Below are positions 8,205 to 17,996 of a stretch of DNA of 64,000 nucleotides, piece after piece. Under the pieces are notes generated by a model. That model did not search any database, had not been told where the DNA came from, and saw only the letters and a program-made list of their open reading frames with translations. Numbering within the stretch: position 1 is the first letter of the stretch; every line of letters starts with the position of its first letter. The DNA is from Rhizobium sp. BT03. Its GTDB lineage: Bacteria > Pseudomonadota > Alphaproteobacteria > Rhizobiales > Rhizobiaceae. The translations under genes were made by a program, and so were the position numbers. The stretch covers positions 2,418,001 to 2,482,000 of the forward strand of contig NZ_CP125640.1 of NCBI RefSeq assembly GCF_030053155.1, written 5' to 3'.

Positions 8205-8414
8205 GTGGAAGAACTTTTGGTAAAGTCGAAGATCATCAAATCCGTCTATTTCAGCCAGGAAGACGGGCGGCTCAGGATTTGTTTCAAGAATGGCGAAGAG
8301 CGGCTGTTCGAAGGCGTTCCGTCCTCGGAAGCGCATGCAATGACGGTGGCGCCGTCTCCCGGCCATTATTACCTCGACCGGATCAGACCCCGGTTTCGGC
8401 GACTGGCTGCCTGA
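8205..8414 (+). CDS. KTSC-domain small protein
   Basis: A 69-residue protein starting at GTG 8205 with GGAG about nine bases upstream. The frame is open further upstream, but that extension has no conserved features. The sequence matches the short KTSC-like domain: a first strand IIKSVYFSQEDGRLRICFKN, then G-E-E-R-L-F-EGVP, and an A-PSPGHYYLDRIRPRF end that parallels the usual SxGxYfnxxI+xxY finish. In larger proteins this domain is linked to lysyl-tRNA synthetase or nuclease partners; its function as a free-standing protein is unknown. It lies just beyond the AT-rich patch. Confidence 0.65.
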   Translation: MEELLVKSKIIKSVYFSQEDGRLRICFKNGEERLFEGVPSSEAHAMTVAPSPGHYYLDRIRPRFRRLAA

Positions 8415-8479
8415 CAAGCCGAGGAAGGCTGCCGGCCTACGGCCGGGATTGCGTGGGATCGGGACAGATCCGGTGGATA

Positions 8480-8494
8480 TTAACCGCCCTTTAA
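8480..8494 (+). promoter_or_regulatory. CtrA-type binding site (TTAA-N7-TTAA)
   Basis: TTAA at 8480-8483 and TTAAC at 8491-8495 are separated by exactly seven bases, matching the full CtrA recognition sequence of alphaproteobacteria. It lies in intergenic DNA about 300 bases upstream of the 8794 gene. The target promoter is not obvious. Confidence 0.5.
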
Positions 8495-8724
8495 CCCTTC
8501 CCATCATCTCGGTTGGATCGCATCGGCCGGAAGGCGGCAACGTGTCGGTGCTGCCGGCTTGTTCAAGGCCGGCTAGCCGGGAGGCTCGGCGGCGGACCCC
8601 AGCCAGGAAGCCGGGCCTCCCCGTTACGCTATTTTGGTTGAATGGGATCGCATGATCGCGAGCCGTTCCGGTCTTCACTATCCTCTGAAATAGCGATTTG
8701 GGGCTAATCCTGTGAAAAACCCCA

Positions 8725-8748
8725 ATTGTCGAATTCGGACTCGACAAT
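8725..8748. promoter_or_regulatory. 8-bp inverted repeat upstream of the 8794 gene
   Basis: ATTGTCGA (8725-8732) and TCGACAAT (8741-8748) are perfect complements with an 8-base spacer, ending 45 bases before the start of the small gene at 8794. The position is right for an operator overlapping a promoter. No regulator is identified. Confidence 0.4.
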
Positions 8749-8793
8749 GCTTTATTAGGATGATTGCATAAACAATCGGATAAAGACCGGGGG

Positions 8794-9039
8794 ATGACGA
8801 TGTTCGAGACTCTGCTTGAGATGCAGGAGCGTGGCGTACGGGACCGTGCGCGTGGCCGCAGCCTCGCCGACAATCCGATGTCGAAGCCGGATATCCTGCC
8901 GATCACCGATTTCCAGGAATGGTACTCGATGTTCGACGCCTGGCGTTTCGGCTGGTCGATCGAGGATGCGATGGCCGGGCATAACAATGCGCCGCGGGAT
9001 GGCGGCGCGATCCCCCTTGCCTACACCAGAACGGTCTGA
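8794..9039 (+). CDS. small protein of unknown function
   Basis: An 81-residue soluble protein, [20 protein letters not shown] then [16 protein letters not shown] and a tryptophan-rich middle ([15 protein letters not shown]). The ATG at 8794 follows an ACCGGGGG purine-rich stretch; a second ATG at 8800 is also possible. I do not recognise a domain. Its 3' end overlaps the 3' end of pncB on the other strand by 19 bases, so the two genes converge tail to tail. Codon use looks like that of the neighbours, which supports a real gene. Confidence 0.6.
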   Translation: MTMFETLLEMQERGVRDRARGRSLADNPMSKPDILPITDFQEWYSMFDAWRFGWSIEDAMAGHNNAPRDGGAIPLAYTRTV

Positions 9040-10325
9040 TCGATCCTGTCCTCGGCGCCGAAGAATTTCAGGTAGCGCTCGACTTCTACAGGATCGCCCG
9101 TCGCCTTCTGCGGATTGTCGGAGAGCTTTACCGCCGGACGGCCGTTGGCGTCGCTGACCTTGCAGACGACCGAGATCGGGTTGAGGCCGGAGATTTCGGT
9201 CGGCGCGCAGCCGGAAAAATCGTTCGTCAGGTTGGTGCCCCAGCCGAAGCTCATGCGCACACGGCCTTCGAAATGCCGGTAGGTATCGATGATGGCGTCG
9301 ACATCGAGACCGTCGGAGAAGATCAAGAGCTTCTGGCGCGGATCGCGGCCCATCTTCTTCCACCAGTCGATGATCTTCTCGCCGCCTTCGATCGGCGGGG
9401 CGCTGTCCGGGCGGAAGCCTGTCCAGTCGGCCACCCATTCCGGCGCGTCGCGCAGGAATGCCGCGGTGCCGAAAGCATCCGGCAGGACGATCAGAAGGTT
9501 GCCGCCATAGAGCTTGTTCCAGTCGCGCAGGATCTTATAGGGCGCGTTGCGCAACTGCTCGTCGGTTTGCGCCAGGGCGGCAGCCACCATCGGCAATTCG
9601 TGGGCATTGGTGCCGACGGCTTCGAGATCGGAATCCATCGCCAGCAAGACGTTGCTGGTGCCGGTAAAGGCCGGGCCGATGCCTTCCTTCAGCGCCTCGA
9701 CGCACCAGCGCTGCCAAAGGAAACTGTGGCGGCGGCGGGTGCCGAAATCGGAGATGCGCAGGCCCGGCAATTCCTTCAGCCGTTCGACCTTCGACCACAT
9801 CTTCGCCTTGGCGCGGGCATAGAGCACATCGAGGGTGAAGGGGCCGAGCGCCTTCATCGCCGAGCGCGACCGCAGCTCGTTGACGATGGCAAGCGCCGGG
9901 ATTTCCCACATGGTGGTTTCCTTCCAGGCCCCATGAAAATCCAGGACATATTGCCCGTCCTTCTTCGACAGCTCGTATTCGGGGAGCTGGAAGTTGGAAA
10001 GCCAGGCGAGGAATTCCGGCTCGAAGATCTGGGCGCGGCCGTAGAAGCTGTTACCCGCCAGCCAGATCATTTCCTTCTTGGAGAGTTTCAGCGTGCGGGC
10101 ATGGTCGAGCTGTTCGCGCAATTCGCCTTCGTCGATCTCATCGGCGAGCCGCACGCGCTTGGTGCGGTTGATGAGCGTAAAGGACGCGTTCACGTCGGGG
10201 TAGAGCTTCCAGATCATCTGCAGCATCAGCAGCTTGTAGAAGTCGGTATCGATCAGGCTGCGGACGATCGGATCGAGCTTCCAAGCGTGATTGTAGACGC
10301 GTCTTGCGATATCGGTCCTGGCCAT
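9021..10325 (-). CDS. pncB: nicotinate phosphoribosyltransferase
   Basis: A 434-residue enzyme of the Preiss-Handler pathway. It joins nicotinate and PRPP to give nicotinate mononucleotide with ATP hydrolysis. The start at 10325 gives [20 protein letters not shown] with AGGA five to six bases upstream; an earlier in-frame start at 10400 would add an unconserved leader. Visible motifs are [14 protein letters not shown] near the N-terminus, [18 protein letters not shown] and [10 protein letters not shown]. In this family the histidine of the GTxAHE motif is the phosphorylated residue (from memory). Length is normal. It stands alone on this strand. Confidence 0.95.
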   Translation of the reverse strand: MARTDIARRVYNHAWKLDPIVRSLIDTDFYKLLMLQMIWKLYPDVNASFTLINRTKRVRLADEIDEGELREQLDHARTLKLSKKEMIWLAGNSFYGRAQIFEPEFLAWLSNFQLPEYELSKKDGQYVLDFHGAWKETTMWEIPALAIVNELRSRSAMKALGPFTLDVLYARAKAKMWSKVERLKELPGLRISDFGTRRRHSFLWQRWCVEALKEGIGPAFTGTSNVLLAMDSDLEAVGTNAHELPMVAAALAQTDEQLRNAPYKILRDWNKLYGGNLLIVLPDAFGTAAFLRDAPEWVADWTGFRPDSAPPIEGGEKIIDWWKKMGRDPRQKLLIFSDGLDVDAIIDTYRHFEGRVRMSFGWGTNLTNDFSGCAPTEISGLNPISVVCKVSDANGRPAVKLSDNPQKATGDPVEVERYLKFFGAEDRIDQTVLV

Positions 10326-10509
10326 GAAATTCCTGCCCCTGTCCACTCCGGTCAGGTGCTGCCAAGTTCCCGAGTGCTGCCAAGTGCGGGGTTGGCGCAC
10401 GAAACCGGCTCGTGCGCCTTCTTATCGAAAAATCGGCAGAGAAAGTCCAGACAAAACAACAAGCATCCCGCAGCGTGCATGGCGGCGGGATGCAAGGGGC
10501 GATCTGCGC

Positions 10510-10875
10510 TTACTGGGCCGGCGCCGCCGGTTGGGCCGGTACTGCGGGCGCAACACCCGGGGCTGCCGGCGCCGTGTTCGGCGTCTCGGTCGGAACGGCA
10601 GCGCCGTTTTGCAGCGTGGGCGCAGGTGCCGTGCCGGGCTGCTGCGACTGCAACTGCTGGCCGGGCTGCTGCGGCGCCACCTCGTTTGCTTCGCGCTTGC
10701 CCCAGATCTCGACGGGGATCCAGACCACGAAGGCGAGCACCAGCGCGGCGAGCAGCACCAGCAGAATGCGATAACCCATGCGCCCCTGACGTGCCTTCAC
10801 CGGCGGGATCTGCTCTTCCCTATGAAGCTTGCCGTCAGACTTTTCCCAGCGTGTTTCCGTCTGATGCGCCATCAT
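10510..10875 (-). CDS. small membrane-anchored protein with Pro/Ala/Gln-rich tail
   Basis: A 121-residue protein with no recognised domain. A charged N-terminus of about 33 residues precedes one transmembrane segment (YRILLVLLAALVLAFVVWIP, residues about 35-55). The remaining 65 residues are low-complexity and rich in Pro, Ala, Gln and Thr, presumably periplasmic. Two ATG codons are adjacent (10875 and 10872); AAGGAG lies just upstream and spaces best with the second. It is downstream of the GhrA-like gene on the same strand, separated by a GC-rich hairpin at about 10897-10913 (CGGGCCG-atc-CGGCCCG). Confidence 0.65.
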   Translation of the reverse strand: MMAHQTETRWEKSDGKLHREEQIPPVKARQGRMGYRILLVLLAALVLAFVVWIPVEIWGKREANEVAPQQPGQQLQSQQPGTAPAPTLQNGAAVPTETPNTAPAAPGVAPAVPAQPAAPAQ

Positions 10876-10962
10876 CGTCTCCTTCCGCTGTCTTGACGGG
10901 CCGATCCGGCCCGAAGAACTTCCGCAGAGAAAACGGGTGGCCGTATGGAAGGTTCCCGACGC

Positions 10963-11922
10963 CTAATAACCGACGGCGCGGTCGACCACGAATTGCAGCG
11001 GCTCGCCGCGTTCGAACCGGGCGATCTGCGTCTCGACATGACGGAACAGCGCGTTTTCTTCCGAAACCGCCGCGTCGTGCGGCGTGATGAAGACGTTTTC
11101 CAGGTCCCATAACGGGTTGTCCGGGCCAAGCGGCTCCACGGCGAAGACATCGAGCGAAGCGCCGCCGAGGGTGCCGTCGCCGATTGAAGAAACGATATCG
11201 GCTTCGACCTGGCTCCTGCCGCGGCCGGCATTGATGAAGACCGGGCGCCCGAGCGCGCCGTTGCGGCGCAGCCTTTTAAATAGCCCGCTATCATAGAACC
11301 CTGTCGTCTCAGGGGTCAGCGGCAACAGACCGACGAGGATGTCGGTCTTTCCGAGGAACCCGTCCAATTCGCGCGCGTCGAAGGTCTCGACGCCGTCGAT
11401 CTCCTTGCGGGAGCGCGACCAGCCGATGACGTTAAAACCAATCACCTTCAGCTTGGCGACCGCATCCAGCCCGAGAATGCCGAGGCCCATGACGCCGACC
11501 GTGACCTCCGCCGCTTCTGGCGCGATCAGCTTGGCCCATTGGCGCTGCCGCTGGCTGATATCATGGGCATATTGCCCCCGCAGATGCATCAGGCATTGCA
11601 TGACCACCCATTCGCTCATGCGGGTCGTCAGGCTGCGATCGACGAAACGCACGATCGGGATCTCGGGCAGGCCGTCCATGCCGATGATATGGTCGACGCC
11701 GGCGCCGCCCGAAAAGATCACCTTGAGGTTCGGCGCGCGAGCAAAAAGGTCGGCATCCGGCTTCCAGAGCAGCGCATATTCGGCCTCGCGGAGATCACGC
11801 GCCCGATCGGCCGGATCGGCGAGATTGATGCTGCCGCGATCGGCAAAGGCCGTCTCCAGCACCCTGGCGACGCCTTCGGGATTGAACTTGATATCAACGA
11901 GAATGGGAGGACGTGCGGACAT
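10963..11922 (-). CDS. ghrA: glyoxylate/hydroxypyruvate reductase A (D-2-hydroxyacid dehydrogenase)
   Basis: A 319-residue NAD(P)-dependent 2-hydroxyacid dehydrogenase of the GhrA type. The Rossmann motif VGVMGLGILG lies near residue 142. The catalytic triad is visible as Arg in NAGRGRSQVE, Glu in VFAVEPLG and His in ITPHDAAV. The predicted reaction is reduction of glyoxylate to glycolate and hydroxypyruvate to glycerate. It lies about eight bases downstream of yejF and may be co-transcribed with the yej operon, a common arrangement for accessory genes rather than proof of a shared role. Confidence 0.85.
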   Translation of the reverse strand: MSARPPILVDIKFNPEGVARVLETAFADRGSINLADPADRARDLREAEYALLWKPDADLFARAPNLKVIFSGGAGVDHIIGMDGLPEIPIVRFVDRSLTTRMSEWVVMQCLMHLRGQYAHDISQRQRQWAKLIAPEAAEVTVGVMGLGILGLDAVAKLKVIGFNVIGWSRSRKEIDGVETFDARELDGFLGKTDILVGLLPLTPETTGFYDSGLFKRLRRNGALGRPVFINAGRGRSQVEADIVSSIGDGTLGGASLDVFAVEPLGPDNPLWDLENVFITPHDAAVSEENALFRHVETQIARFERGEPLQFVVDRAVGY

Positions 11923-11930
11923 GATCTTCT

Positions 11931-13568
11931 TTACTGCTGGACGGCTGATGTCGGCACCGCCTCGATGTTGAAGGCGGCGGCCATCAGCGCCTTGGTGTAA
12001 TCGTCCTTCGGCGCGCGGAAGATTTCCGATGACGGCCCCTGCTCCACCACCTTGCCGAAACGCATGACGATGACGTCGTTGGCGAGCGCCTTCACCACCT
12101 TCAGGTCGTGGCTGATGAAGAGATAGGCGAGATCGTGTTTCTTCTGCAGATCGCGCAGAAGATCGACCACCTGGGCCTGTACGCTCATGTCGAGCGCGGA
12201 GGTCGGCTCATCGAGCATGACGAAGCGCGGCTTCAGCACCATGGCGCGGGCAATGGCGATGCGCTGGCGCTGGCCACCGGAGAATTCGTGCGGATAACGC
12301 CAGCGGGTCAGGGGATCGAGACCGACTTCCTCCAGTGCCCAGCAGACGCGCTGGTCACGCTCTTCCGATGTCAACGAGCGCTCATGCACCTTCAGCCCTT
12401 CGGCGACGATATCGCCGACCGACATGCGGGGGCTGAGCGACCCGTAAGGATCCTGGAAAACCACCTGCAGCTGGTTGCGCAGCGGCCGCATCTCGCTGAA
12501 CGAATAGCCGGCTATATCCTTGCCGACAAAGGCGATCCGCCCTTCCGAGGAAATCAGCCGGGTGAGCGCCAGGCCGAGCGTGGTCTTGCCGGAACCGGAC
12601 TCGCCGACGACGCCGAGCGTCTGCCCGGCGCGCAGCGCAAGATCGATGCCGTCGACCGCCTTCACGTGATCGACGACGCGGCGCATCAGCCCCGCCTTGA
12701 TCGGGAACCAGACGCGAATGTCGGAACCTTCCATCACCATCGGCTTTGCTGGGTCGGCAAGCGGCGGCTCGCCGCGCGGTTCGGAGGCAAGCAGATGGCG
12801 GGTATAGTCGTGTTTCGGATCGGCGAAGACCTCCTCGACCGTTCCGGTTTCGACGATCCTGCCCTTGGTCATGACGCAGACCCGATCGGCGAATTTCCGC
12901 ACGATGCCGAGATCATGGGTGATGAACAGCATCGACATGCCGTGTTCGGCCTTCAGCTGCCGCAACAGCTCGAGGATCTGCGCCTGCACGGTGACGTCGA
13001 GGGCGGTGGTCGGCTCGTCGGCGATCAGCAGTTCCGGCCGGTTGGCGAGCGCCATGGCGATCATGACGCGCTGGCGCTGGCCGCCTGACAGTTCGTGCGG
13101 ATAGGCCTTCAATCGCTTTTCCGGCTCGCGGATACCGACCTGGTTCAACAATTCGAGGATGCGCTGGCGCGCCGGCTGACCGGTGAGGCCCTGGTGCAGC
13201 GCCAGGATCTCGGCAATCTGCTTCTCGATCGTATGCAGCGGATTGAGCGAGGTCATCGGCTCCTGGAAGATCATGGTGATGTCGTTGCCGCGCACCTCGC
13301 GCAGCGCCCGCTCCGACGCCTTCAGAAGGTCCTTGCCCTTGAACAGGATTTCGCCGGAGGGATGGCTTGCCGAGGGATAAGGCAGAAGCCGCAGGATCGA
13401 GTTGGCCGAGACCGACTTGCCGGAGCCGGATTCGCCGACGAGCGCCACGACCTCACCCTTGGCGATATCGAAGGAGATGTGGTCGACGGCAAGCGAAGTC
13501 TGGCCGCCCTGGTGAAAGGCAACCGAGAGATCGCGGACGGAAAGCAGCGGTTCTGTCATCTCACTCAT
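11931..13568 (-). CDS. yejF: peptide ABC transporter ATP-binding protein YejF (double ATPase)
   Basis: A 545-residue protein with two complete ABC domains. The first has Walker A GESGSGKS near residue 40, signature LSGGQRQR and Walker [13 protein letters not shown]. The second has GESGSGKTT near residue 328, FSGGQRQR and [12 protein letters not shown]. Each half carries the oligopeptide/dipeptide-type C-terminal extension. It energises the YejBE channel. The start ATG overlaps the yejE stop (ATGA). In rhizobia the YejABEF system imports peptides and has been linked to tolerance of plant antimicrobial peptides; that role is from the literature on relatives and is not shown here. Confidence 0.92.
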   Translation of the reverse strand: MSEMTEPLLSVRDLSVAFHQGGQTSLAVDHISFDIAKGEVVALVGESGSGKSVSANSILRLLPYPSASHPSGEILFKGKDLLKASERALREVRGNDITMIFQEPMTSLNPLHTIEKQIAEILALHQGLTGQPARQRILELLNQVGIREPEKRLKAYPHELSGGQRQRVMIAMALANRPELLIADEPTTALDVTVQAQILELLRQLKAEHGMSMLFITHDLGIVRKFADRVCVMTKGRIVETGTVEEVFADPKHDYTRHLLASEPRGEPPLADPAKPMVMEGSDIRVWFPIKAGLMRRVVDHVKAVDGIDLALRAGQTLGVVGESGSGKTTLGLALTRLISSEGRIAFVGKDIAGYSFSEMRPLRNQLQVVFQDPYGSLSPRMSVGDIVAEGLKVHERSLTSEERDQRVCWALEEVGLDPLTRWRYPHEFSGGQRQRIAIARAMVLKPRFVMLDEPTSALDMSVQAQVVDLLRDLQKKHDLAYLFISHDLKVVKALANDVIVMRFGKVVEQGPSSEIFRAPKDDYTKALMAAAFNIEAVPTSAVQQ

Positions 13569-14713
13569 TGAAACGTCTTCCTCGGATCGAAGGCATCGCG
13601 CACGGCTTCACCGATGAAGATCAGCAGTGACAGCATGATCGACATGGCGAAGAAGGCCGTGAGCCCGAGCCACGGCGCCTGCAGGTTGCTCTTGCCCTGG
13701 GCGATCATCTCGCCGAGCGAGGGGGAGCCAGGCGGCATGCCGAAGCCGAGGAAATCGAGCGAGGTCAGCGTCGTGATCGAGCCGGAGAGGATGAAGGGCA
13801 GGAAGGTCAGCGTCGCCACCATGGCGTTCGGCAGCAGGTGGCGCCACATGATGGTGCGGTTGTTGACGCCGAGCGCGCGGGCGGCGCGGACATATTCGAA
13901 ATTGCGGGCGCGCAGGAATTCGGCGCGCACGATGCCGACGAAGCCGACCCAGGAAAAGAGCAGCATGATGCCGAGCAGCACGAAGAAGCCGGGCGGCAGG
14001 ATGGCGGCGATGATCAGCAGGATGTAAAGCACCGGCATCGACGACCAGATCTCGATGAAGCGCTGCAGCAGGAGATCCGTCCAGCCGCCGAAATAGCCCT
14101 GCACGGCGCCTGCCGTCACGCCGATGATCGCCGAGCAGATGGTCAGCGCCAGGCCGAAGAGCACGGATATGCGGAAACCGTAGATGACCCGCGCCAGCAC
14201 GTCGCGGGCCTGGTCGTCGGTGCCGAGCCAGTTGAGATTGCCGAGCGTGCAGGCGGGATCGTTCACCCCTTCAGGATAACCGGAGCAGCGCTCCTCCTTG
14301 CTCATCAGCCAGAAGGGGGCGGTCGGCGCCGAATGCGGAATGTTCGAGTTGACCGAACGGTAGGAATAGCGGATCGGCGGCCAGACCATCCAGCCATTGG
14401 CATTGATCTCGTCCGATATCACCGCGGAACGGTAATCGGTCTCAGCGAGGAAGCCGCCGAACTTCTCCTCCGGATAGTCGATCAGCACGGGAAACAGGAT
14501 CTCGCCTTTGTAGGAGGCGACGATCGGCCGGTCGTTGGCGAGGAATTCGGCAAACAGGCTGAGGATGAACAGCAGCAGGAACAGCCACAGCGACCAATAA
14601 CCGCGGCCGTTCGCCCGGAAATTCTGCCAGCGGCGAATGTTGGTCGGTGACAGCAGGCCCTTGCGCGGCGGCTTGACGGGTGTGGCGACAGCAGGATTTG
14701 CGGCGGCGTCCAT
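13565..14713 (-). CDS. yejE: peptide ABC transporter permease YejE
   Basis: A 382-residue inner-membrane permease starting [20 protein letters not shown] at 14713. The open frame runs further upstream through yejB in another frame, but the ATG at 14713 overlaps the yejB stop by one base (TGATG) and matches the usual YejE N-terminus. A first transmembrane helix near residue 38 is followed by a long periplasmic segment (about residues 60-170), and then the OppC-type permease core with the EAA-like loop (RAARALGVNNRTIMWRHLLP). It pairs with YejB. Confidence 0.92.
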   Translation of the reverse strand: MDAAANPAVATPVKPPRKGLLSPTNIRRWQNFRANGRGYWSLWLFLLLFILSLFAEFLANDRPIVASYKGEILFPVLIDYPEEKFGGFLAETDYRSAVISDEINANGWMVWPPIRYSYRSVNSNIPHSAPTAPFWLMSKEERCSGYPEGVNDPACTLGNLNWLGTDDQARDVLARVIYGFRISVLFGLALTICSAIIGVTAGAVQGYFGGWTDLLLQRFIEIWSSMPVLYILLIIAAILPPGFFVLLGIMLLFSWVGFVGIVRAEFLRARNFEYVRAARALGVNNRTIMWRHLLPNAMVATLTFLPFILSGSITTLTSLDFLGFGMPPGSPSLGEMIAQGKSNLQAPWLGLTAFFAMSIMLSLLIFIGEAVRDAFDPRKTFQ

Positions 14714-15801
14714 CAGACATCCCTCCGCTCGAAATCGATGCGCGGATCGATCCAGGTGTAGATCAGGTCGGAAACCAGGCTGACGACGAGGCCGAGCAGC
14801 GAGAAGATGTAGAGCGTGGCGAAGACGATCGGATAGTCCCGATTGACCACCGAGAGGTAGCCGAGGCGGCCGAGGCCATCCAGCGAGAAGATGTTTTCGA
14901 TCAGCAGCGAACCGGTGAAGAAGGCGGAGATGAAGGCGCCGGGAAAACCGGCGATGATGATCAGCATGGCATTGCGGAACACATGGCCATAAAGCACCTG
15001 CCGCTCGTTCAGGCCTTTGGCGCGGGCGGTGACCACATACTGCTTCTTGATCTCCTCGATGAAGGAGTTCTTCGTCAAGAGCGTCGTCGTGGCGAAGGCG
15101 GCCAGCGACAGCGAGATCAGCGGCAAAGTGAGGTGCCAGAAATAATCGAGCGGCTTCTGCCACCAGGCAAGCTGGTCGAAATTGTCGGAGACGAGGCCGC
15201 GCAGTGGGAACCAGTCGTAGAAGGAACCGCCGGCGAAAAGCACGATCAGGAGAATGCCGAAGAGGAAGCTCGGCACGGCGTAACCGACGACGATGATACC
15301 CGATGTCCAGACGTCGAAGGTCGATCCATCCTTGATCGCCTTGCGGATGCCGAGCGGGATGGAGATGGCGTAGGAGAAGATCAGGATCCAGATGCCGAGC
15401 GAGATCGACACCGGCAGCTTCTCCTTGATGAGATCGAGCACGGAAGTATTGCGGAAGAAGCTCTCGCCGAAATCGAAGCGGATGTAGTTCCACATCATCT
15501 CGCCGAAACGCGTCAGCGGCGGCTTGTCGAAGCCGAACTGCTTTTCGAGCTTGGCGATCAGCTCCGGATCGAGGCCCTGGGCGCCGCGATATTTGGAACC
15601 TTCGTCGCTGCCGCCGCCGCCGAGAAGATCGCCGCCGCCGGACAGGCGCTGGTCGGCACTATCGGCCTGACCGGTCAATTGGGCGATCACCTGCTCGACC
15701 GGGCCGCCGGGGGCGAACTGAATGACGATGAAGGAAATCGCCATGATGCCGACGATGGTCGGGATCATCAAAAGCAGGCGGCGAATGACATAGGCGCCCA
15801 T
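14713..15801 (-). CDS. yejB: peptide ABC transporter permease YejB
   Basis: A 362-residue permease of the OppB/DppB family, [20 protein letters not shown]. An N-terminal helix is followed by a periplasmic insertion containing a Gly/Asp/Ser-rich stretch and the [20 protein letters not shown] segment common to YejB and OppB. The core follows with about five helices and the EAA loop ([20 protein letters not shown]). It is translationally coupled to yejE. It starts about 150 bases after yejA. Confidence 0.92.
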   Translation of the reverse strand: MGAYVIRRLLLMIPTIVGIMAISFIVIQFAPGGPVEQVIAQLTGQADSADQRLSGGGDLLGGGGSDEGSKYRGAQGLDPELIAKLEKQFGFDKPPLTRFGEMMWNYIRFDFGESFFRNTSVLDLIKEKLPVSISLGIWILIFSYAISIPLGIRKAIKDGSTFDVWTSGIIVVGYAVPSFLFGILLIVLFAGGSFYDWFPLRGLVSDNFDQLAWWQKPLDYFWHLTLPLISLSLAAFATTTLLTKNSFIEEIKKQYVVTARAKGLNERQVLYGHVFRNAMLIIIAGFPGAFISAFFTGSLLIENIFSLDGLGRLGYLSVVNRDYPIVFATLYIFSLLGLVVSLVSDLIYTWIDPRIDFERRDV

Positions 15802-15880
15802 CAGCCTTCAGCCTCCGGGAATGTTTTTCTTGTCTGCCCGCCGTCCAGTCCAATGCCGCTCAATCCGCCAGCCTTCCCTT

Positions 15881-15895
15881 GCCGGCCCTGCCGGC
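15881..15895. terminator. short hairpin between yejA and yejB
   Basis: Two copies of the self-complementary GCCGGC are separated by CCT, giving a compact 6-bp stem. It lies in the 150-base gap after the binding-protein gene. There is no T-run on either side, so this is a weak mRNA structure rather than a clear terminator. Confidence 0.3.
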
Positions 15896-15951
15896 GTGTC
15901 GTGATTCGTTCGTGCCATTTGGAGCCGAGGGCCCCTGCATTGCAAGCCCGC

Positions 15952-17784
15952 TCATTTTGCCGAGCCTGACCACCAGGCTTCCGGGAAGCCGAGGCTATAG
16001 GCCGGAAATTCGGCTGGATGGGTGATGGTGTTCCAGTAGGCGAGGTTATAGGTGCCGCGATAAAACAGCGGAATGACGTAGTGGTTTGCCAGCAGGACCC
16101 GGTCCATCGCCTTGATCGCCGCAACCTGTTCATCGCGGTTCGGCGCGAAGATGATCATGTGGATGAGTTCGTCGACCGCCGGATTGGCGATGCCGGCATA
16201 ATTCTGGGAGCCCTGCTGGTCGACCGAACCCGATCCCCAATAATCTGCTTGCTCGTTGCCCGGGTTCATCGTCTCCGCCCAGACATTCCAGATCATGTCG
16301 TAGTCGAAGCTGCGTTCGCGATTGACAGCTTGCGAGGCGTCGACTGTCCGCACGCGCGCGTCTATGCCGATTTTCTTCAGGTTGTTGGTATAGGGCACCG
16401 CCCAGCGCTCCAGTGCGGGGCTCGACAACAGGATCTCAAAACTCATCGGCTGGCCGGTCTTGGTATTGACCATGCGATTGTTCTTGATCTCCCACCCGGC
16501 TTCTTTCAGCAGCGCAATCGCCTTGCGGAGGTTGTCGCGGCTTTTCTGCGGATCGCCGCCGACAGGATTGGCATAGGGCGTCGTGAAGACCTCGGGCGGA
16601 ACCTTGTCTTTAAGGCCCTGCAATATTTCCAGTTCACGCCCCTGCGGCAGGCCGGAGGAGGCGAGTTCGGTGTTCCAGAAGTAGCTGTCGATACGCTTGT
16701 AGCTGTTGAAGGCGACCGTGCGGTTCAACTCCTCGAAGTCGAAACCATAGTTCAGTGCCTCGCGGACCCTGACGTCCTTGAAAAGGTCACGCCGCATATT
16801 GGGCACCAGAGCCTGCAGGATGCCGGTGGAGCGCAGCGGATTTGCAACCTCCTGCTTCTTGACGCGCCCTTCCTTCACCGCGGGAAAATCATATCCCGTC
16901 GCCCAGCGGGAAGCCGTCGTCTCCTGCCAATAATCGCTGTTACCGGCGCGAAAGGCTTCGAACTCGACATCCCGATCGCCGAAATAGGTGTAGATGACGT
17001 TGCGGAAGTTGTTCTGGCCGACATTCACATTGAGGTCCTTGCCCCAATAGTCGTCACGCAGCTCATAACGAATCGTCGAACCGGGCGAGAAGGATGCGAT
17101 CTTATACGGTCCGGACCCCATCACCGGCTCGAGCGTCGTCTTCGAAATATCGCGGGGCTTGCCGTCCGGGCCCTGCCCTTCCCACCAGTGTTTCGGCACG
17201 ACCACCAGCTGGCCGAGAATATTGGGGAGCTCGCGATTGTTCTTCTCGTCGAAGGTGAAGGTGACGTCGCGATCACCGGTTTTTTCGGCCTTCACCACGT
17301 GGCGGTAATAGTTCGCGGTGACAGGACTGAGTTCCTTGGCCTTATCAAGGCTGAAGATGACGTCCTCGGGCGTCACCGGCTGGCCATCCGCCCATTTTGC
17401 CTCCTTGCGCAGGCGAAAGGTCGCGCTCGAGACGTCAGCGGGAAAGGACAGCCCTTCGGCAAGCAGGCCGTAGGAGACGAGGAGCTCGTCATCGGCCGAC
17501 TTCATCAACGTGTCGTAGACGAGCGTCAGACCCACCGCCGTCTGGCCTTTGGCAAGCAGCGGATTGAAGGTGTCGAAGGCGCCGCTGGCGGAAAGGCGCA
17601 GATCCCCGCCCTTCGGGGCATCGGGATTGACGTAGTCGAAATGCGCAAAGCCCGGCTTGTACTTCATCTCGCTGATGACGGAGCTGCCGATCTGGAAGGG
17701 CTGGTCCTGACCCGTTGCCGTCATGGGCACCAGCGCACCCGTCAGCGATACAAACAAACCGATCTTCGACCACAAAGCCGCCAT
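15952..17784 (-). CDS. yejA: peptide-binding periplasmic protein YejA
   Basis: A 610-residue extracellular solute-binding protein of family 5 (OppA/DppA-like), first gene of the yejABEF operon. An N-terminal signal sequence covers about residues 1-25 (IGLFVSLTGALVPMTATGQD). Family 5 features include the segment PKGGDLRLSASGAFDTFNPL and the AKWADGQPVTPEDVIFSLDK motif. Length is typical for YejA, which is longer than classic OppA. It captures peptides and microcin-like compounds in the periplasm and passes them to YejBE. Confidence 0.92.
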   Translation of the reverse strand: MAALWSKIGLFVSLTGALVPMTATGQDQPFQIGSSVISEMKYKPGFAHFDYVNPDAPKGGDLRLSASGAFDTFNPLLAKGQTAVGLTLVYDTLMKSADDELLVSYGLLAEGLSFPADVSSATFRLRKEAKWADGQPVTPEDVIFSLDKAKELSPVTANYYRHVVKAEKTGDRDVTFTFDEKNNRELPNILGQLVVVPKHWWEGQGPDGKPRDISKTTLEPVMGSGPYKIASFSPGSTIRYELRDDYWGKDLNVNVGQNNFRNVIYTYFGDRDVEFEAFRAGNSDYWQETTASRWATGYDFPAVKEGRVKKQEVANPLRSTGILQALVPNMRRDLFKDVRVREALNYGFDFEELNRTVAFNSYKRIDSYFWNTELASSGLPQGRELEILQGLKDKVPPEVFTTPYANPVGGDPQKSRDNLRKAIALLKEAGWEIKNNRMVNTKTGQPMSFEILLSSPALERWAVPYTNNLKKIGIDARVRTVDASQAVNRERSFDYDMIWNVWAETMNPGNEQADYWGSGSVDQQGSQNYAGIANPAVDELIHMIIFAPNRDEQVAAIKAMDRVLLANHYVIPLFYRGTYNLAYWNTITHPAEFPAYSLGFPEAWWSGSAK

Positions 17785-17996
17785 TCACGCTTTCCCCTCA
17801 TTATTGGTGGGTTCGACAATACGAAAAATACGGGCGAAAAACAGGTGAGAGTTTGGTTTTTGCCGGACTCGCGAAAAATTGAGCCGTTGGCGTCACCACC
17901 CTCGCGCTCCTTCTATCCCCGCCCGCCAAAACATCGATTCACCAAAATCACTTTTCACGATAGATTCGAACGCAAATCACTTCTCAAGGAAACAGC

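Larger units (their letters stand above)
8415..8793. other. intergenic region with a CtrA-type site and an inverted repeat
   Basis: A 379-base stretch with no supported gene. It contains the TTAA-N7-TTAA element at 8480-8494 and the 8-bp inverted repeat at 8725-8748. A GGGAGGC...GCCTCCC pair at 8579-8621 has a 29-base loop and is probably incidental. Confidence 0.5.

Noticed and set aside
8579..8621. GGGAGGC/GCCTCCC inverted repeat
   Set aside because: The loop is 29 bases long and no T-run follows, so it is probably a chance pairing in GC-rich DNA.
13565..15493. 642-residue extension of yejE
   Set aside because: The added part is a wrong-frame read of yejB. The ATG at 14713 overlaps the yejB stop and matches the usual YejE N-terminus.
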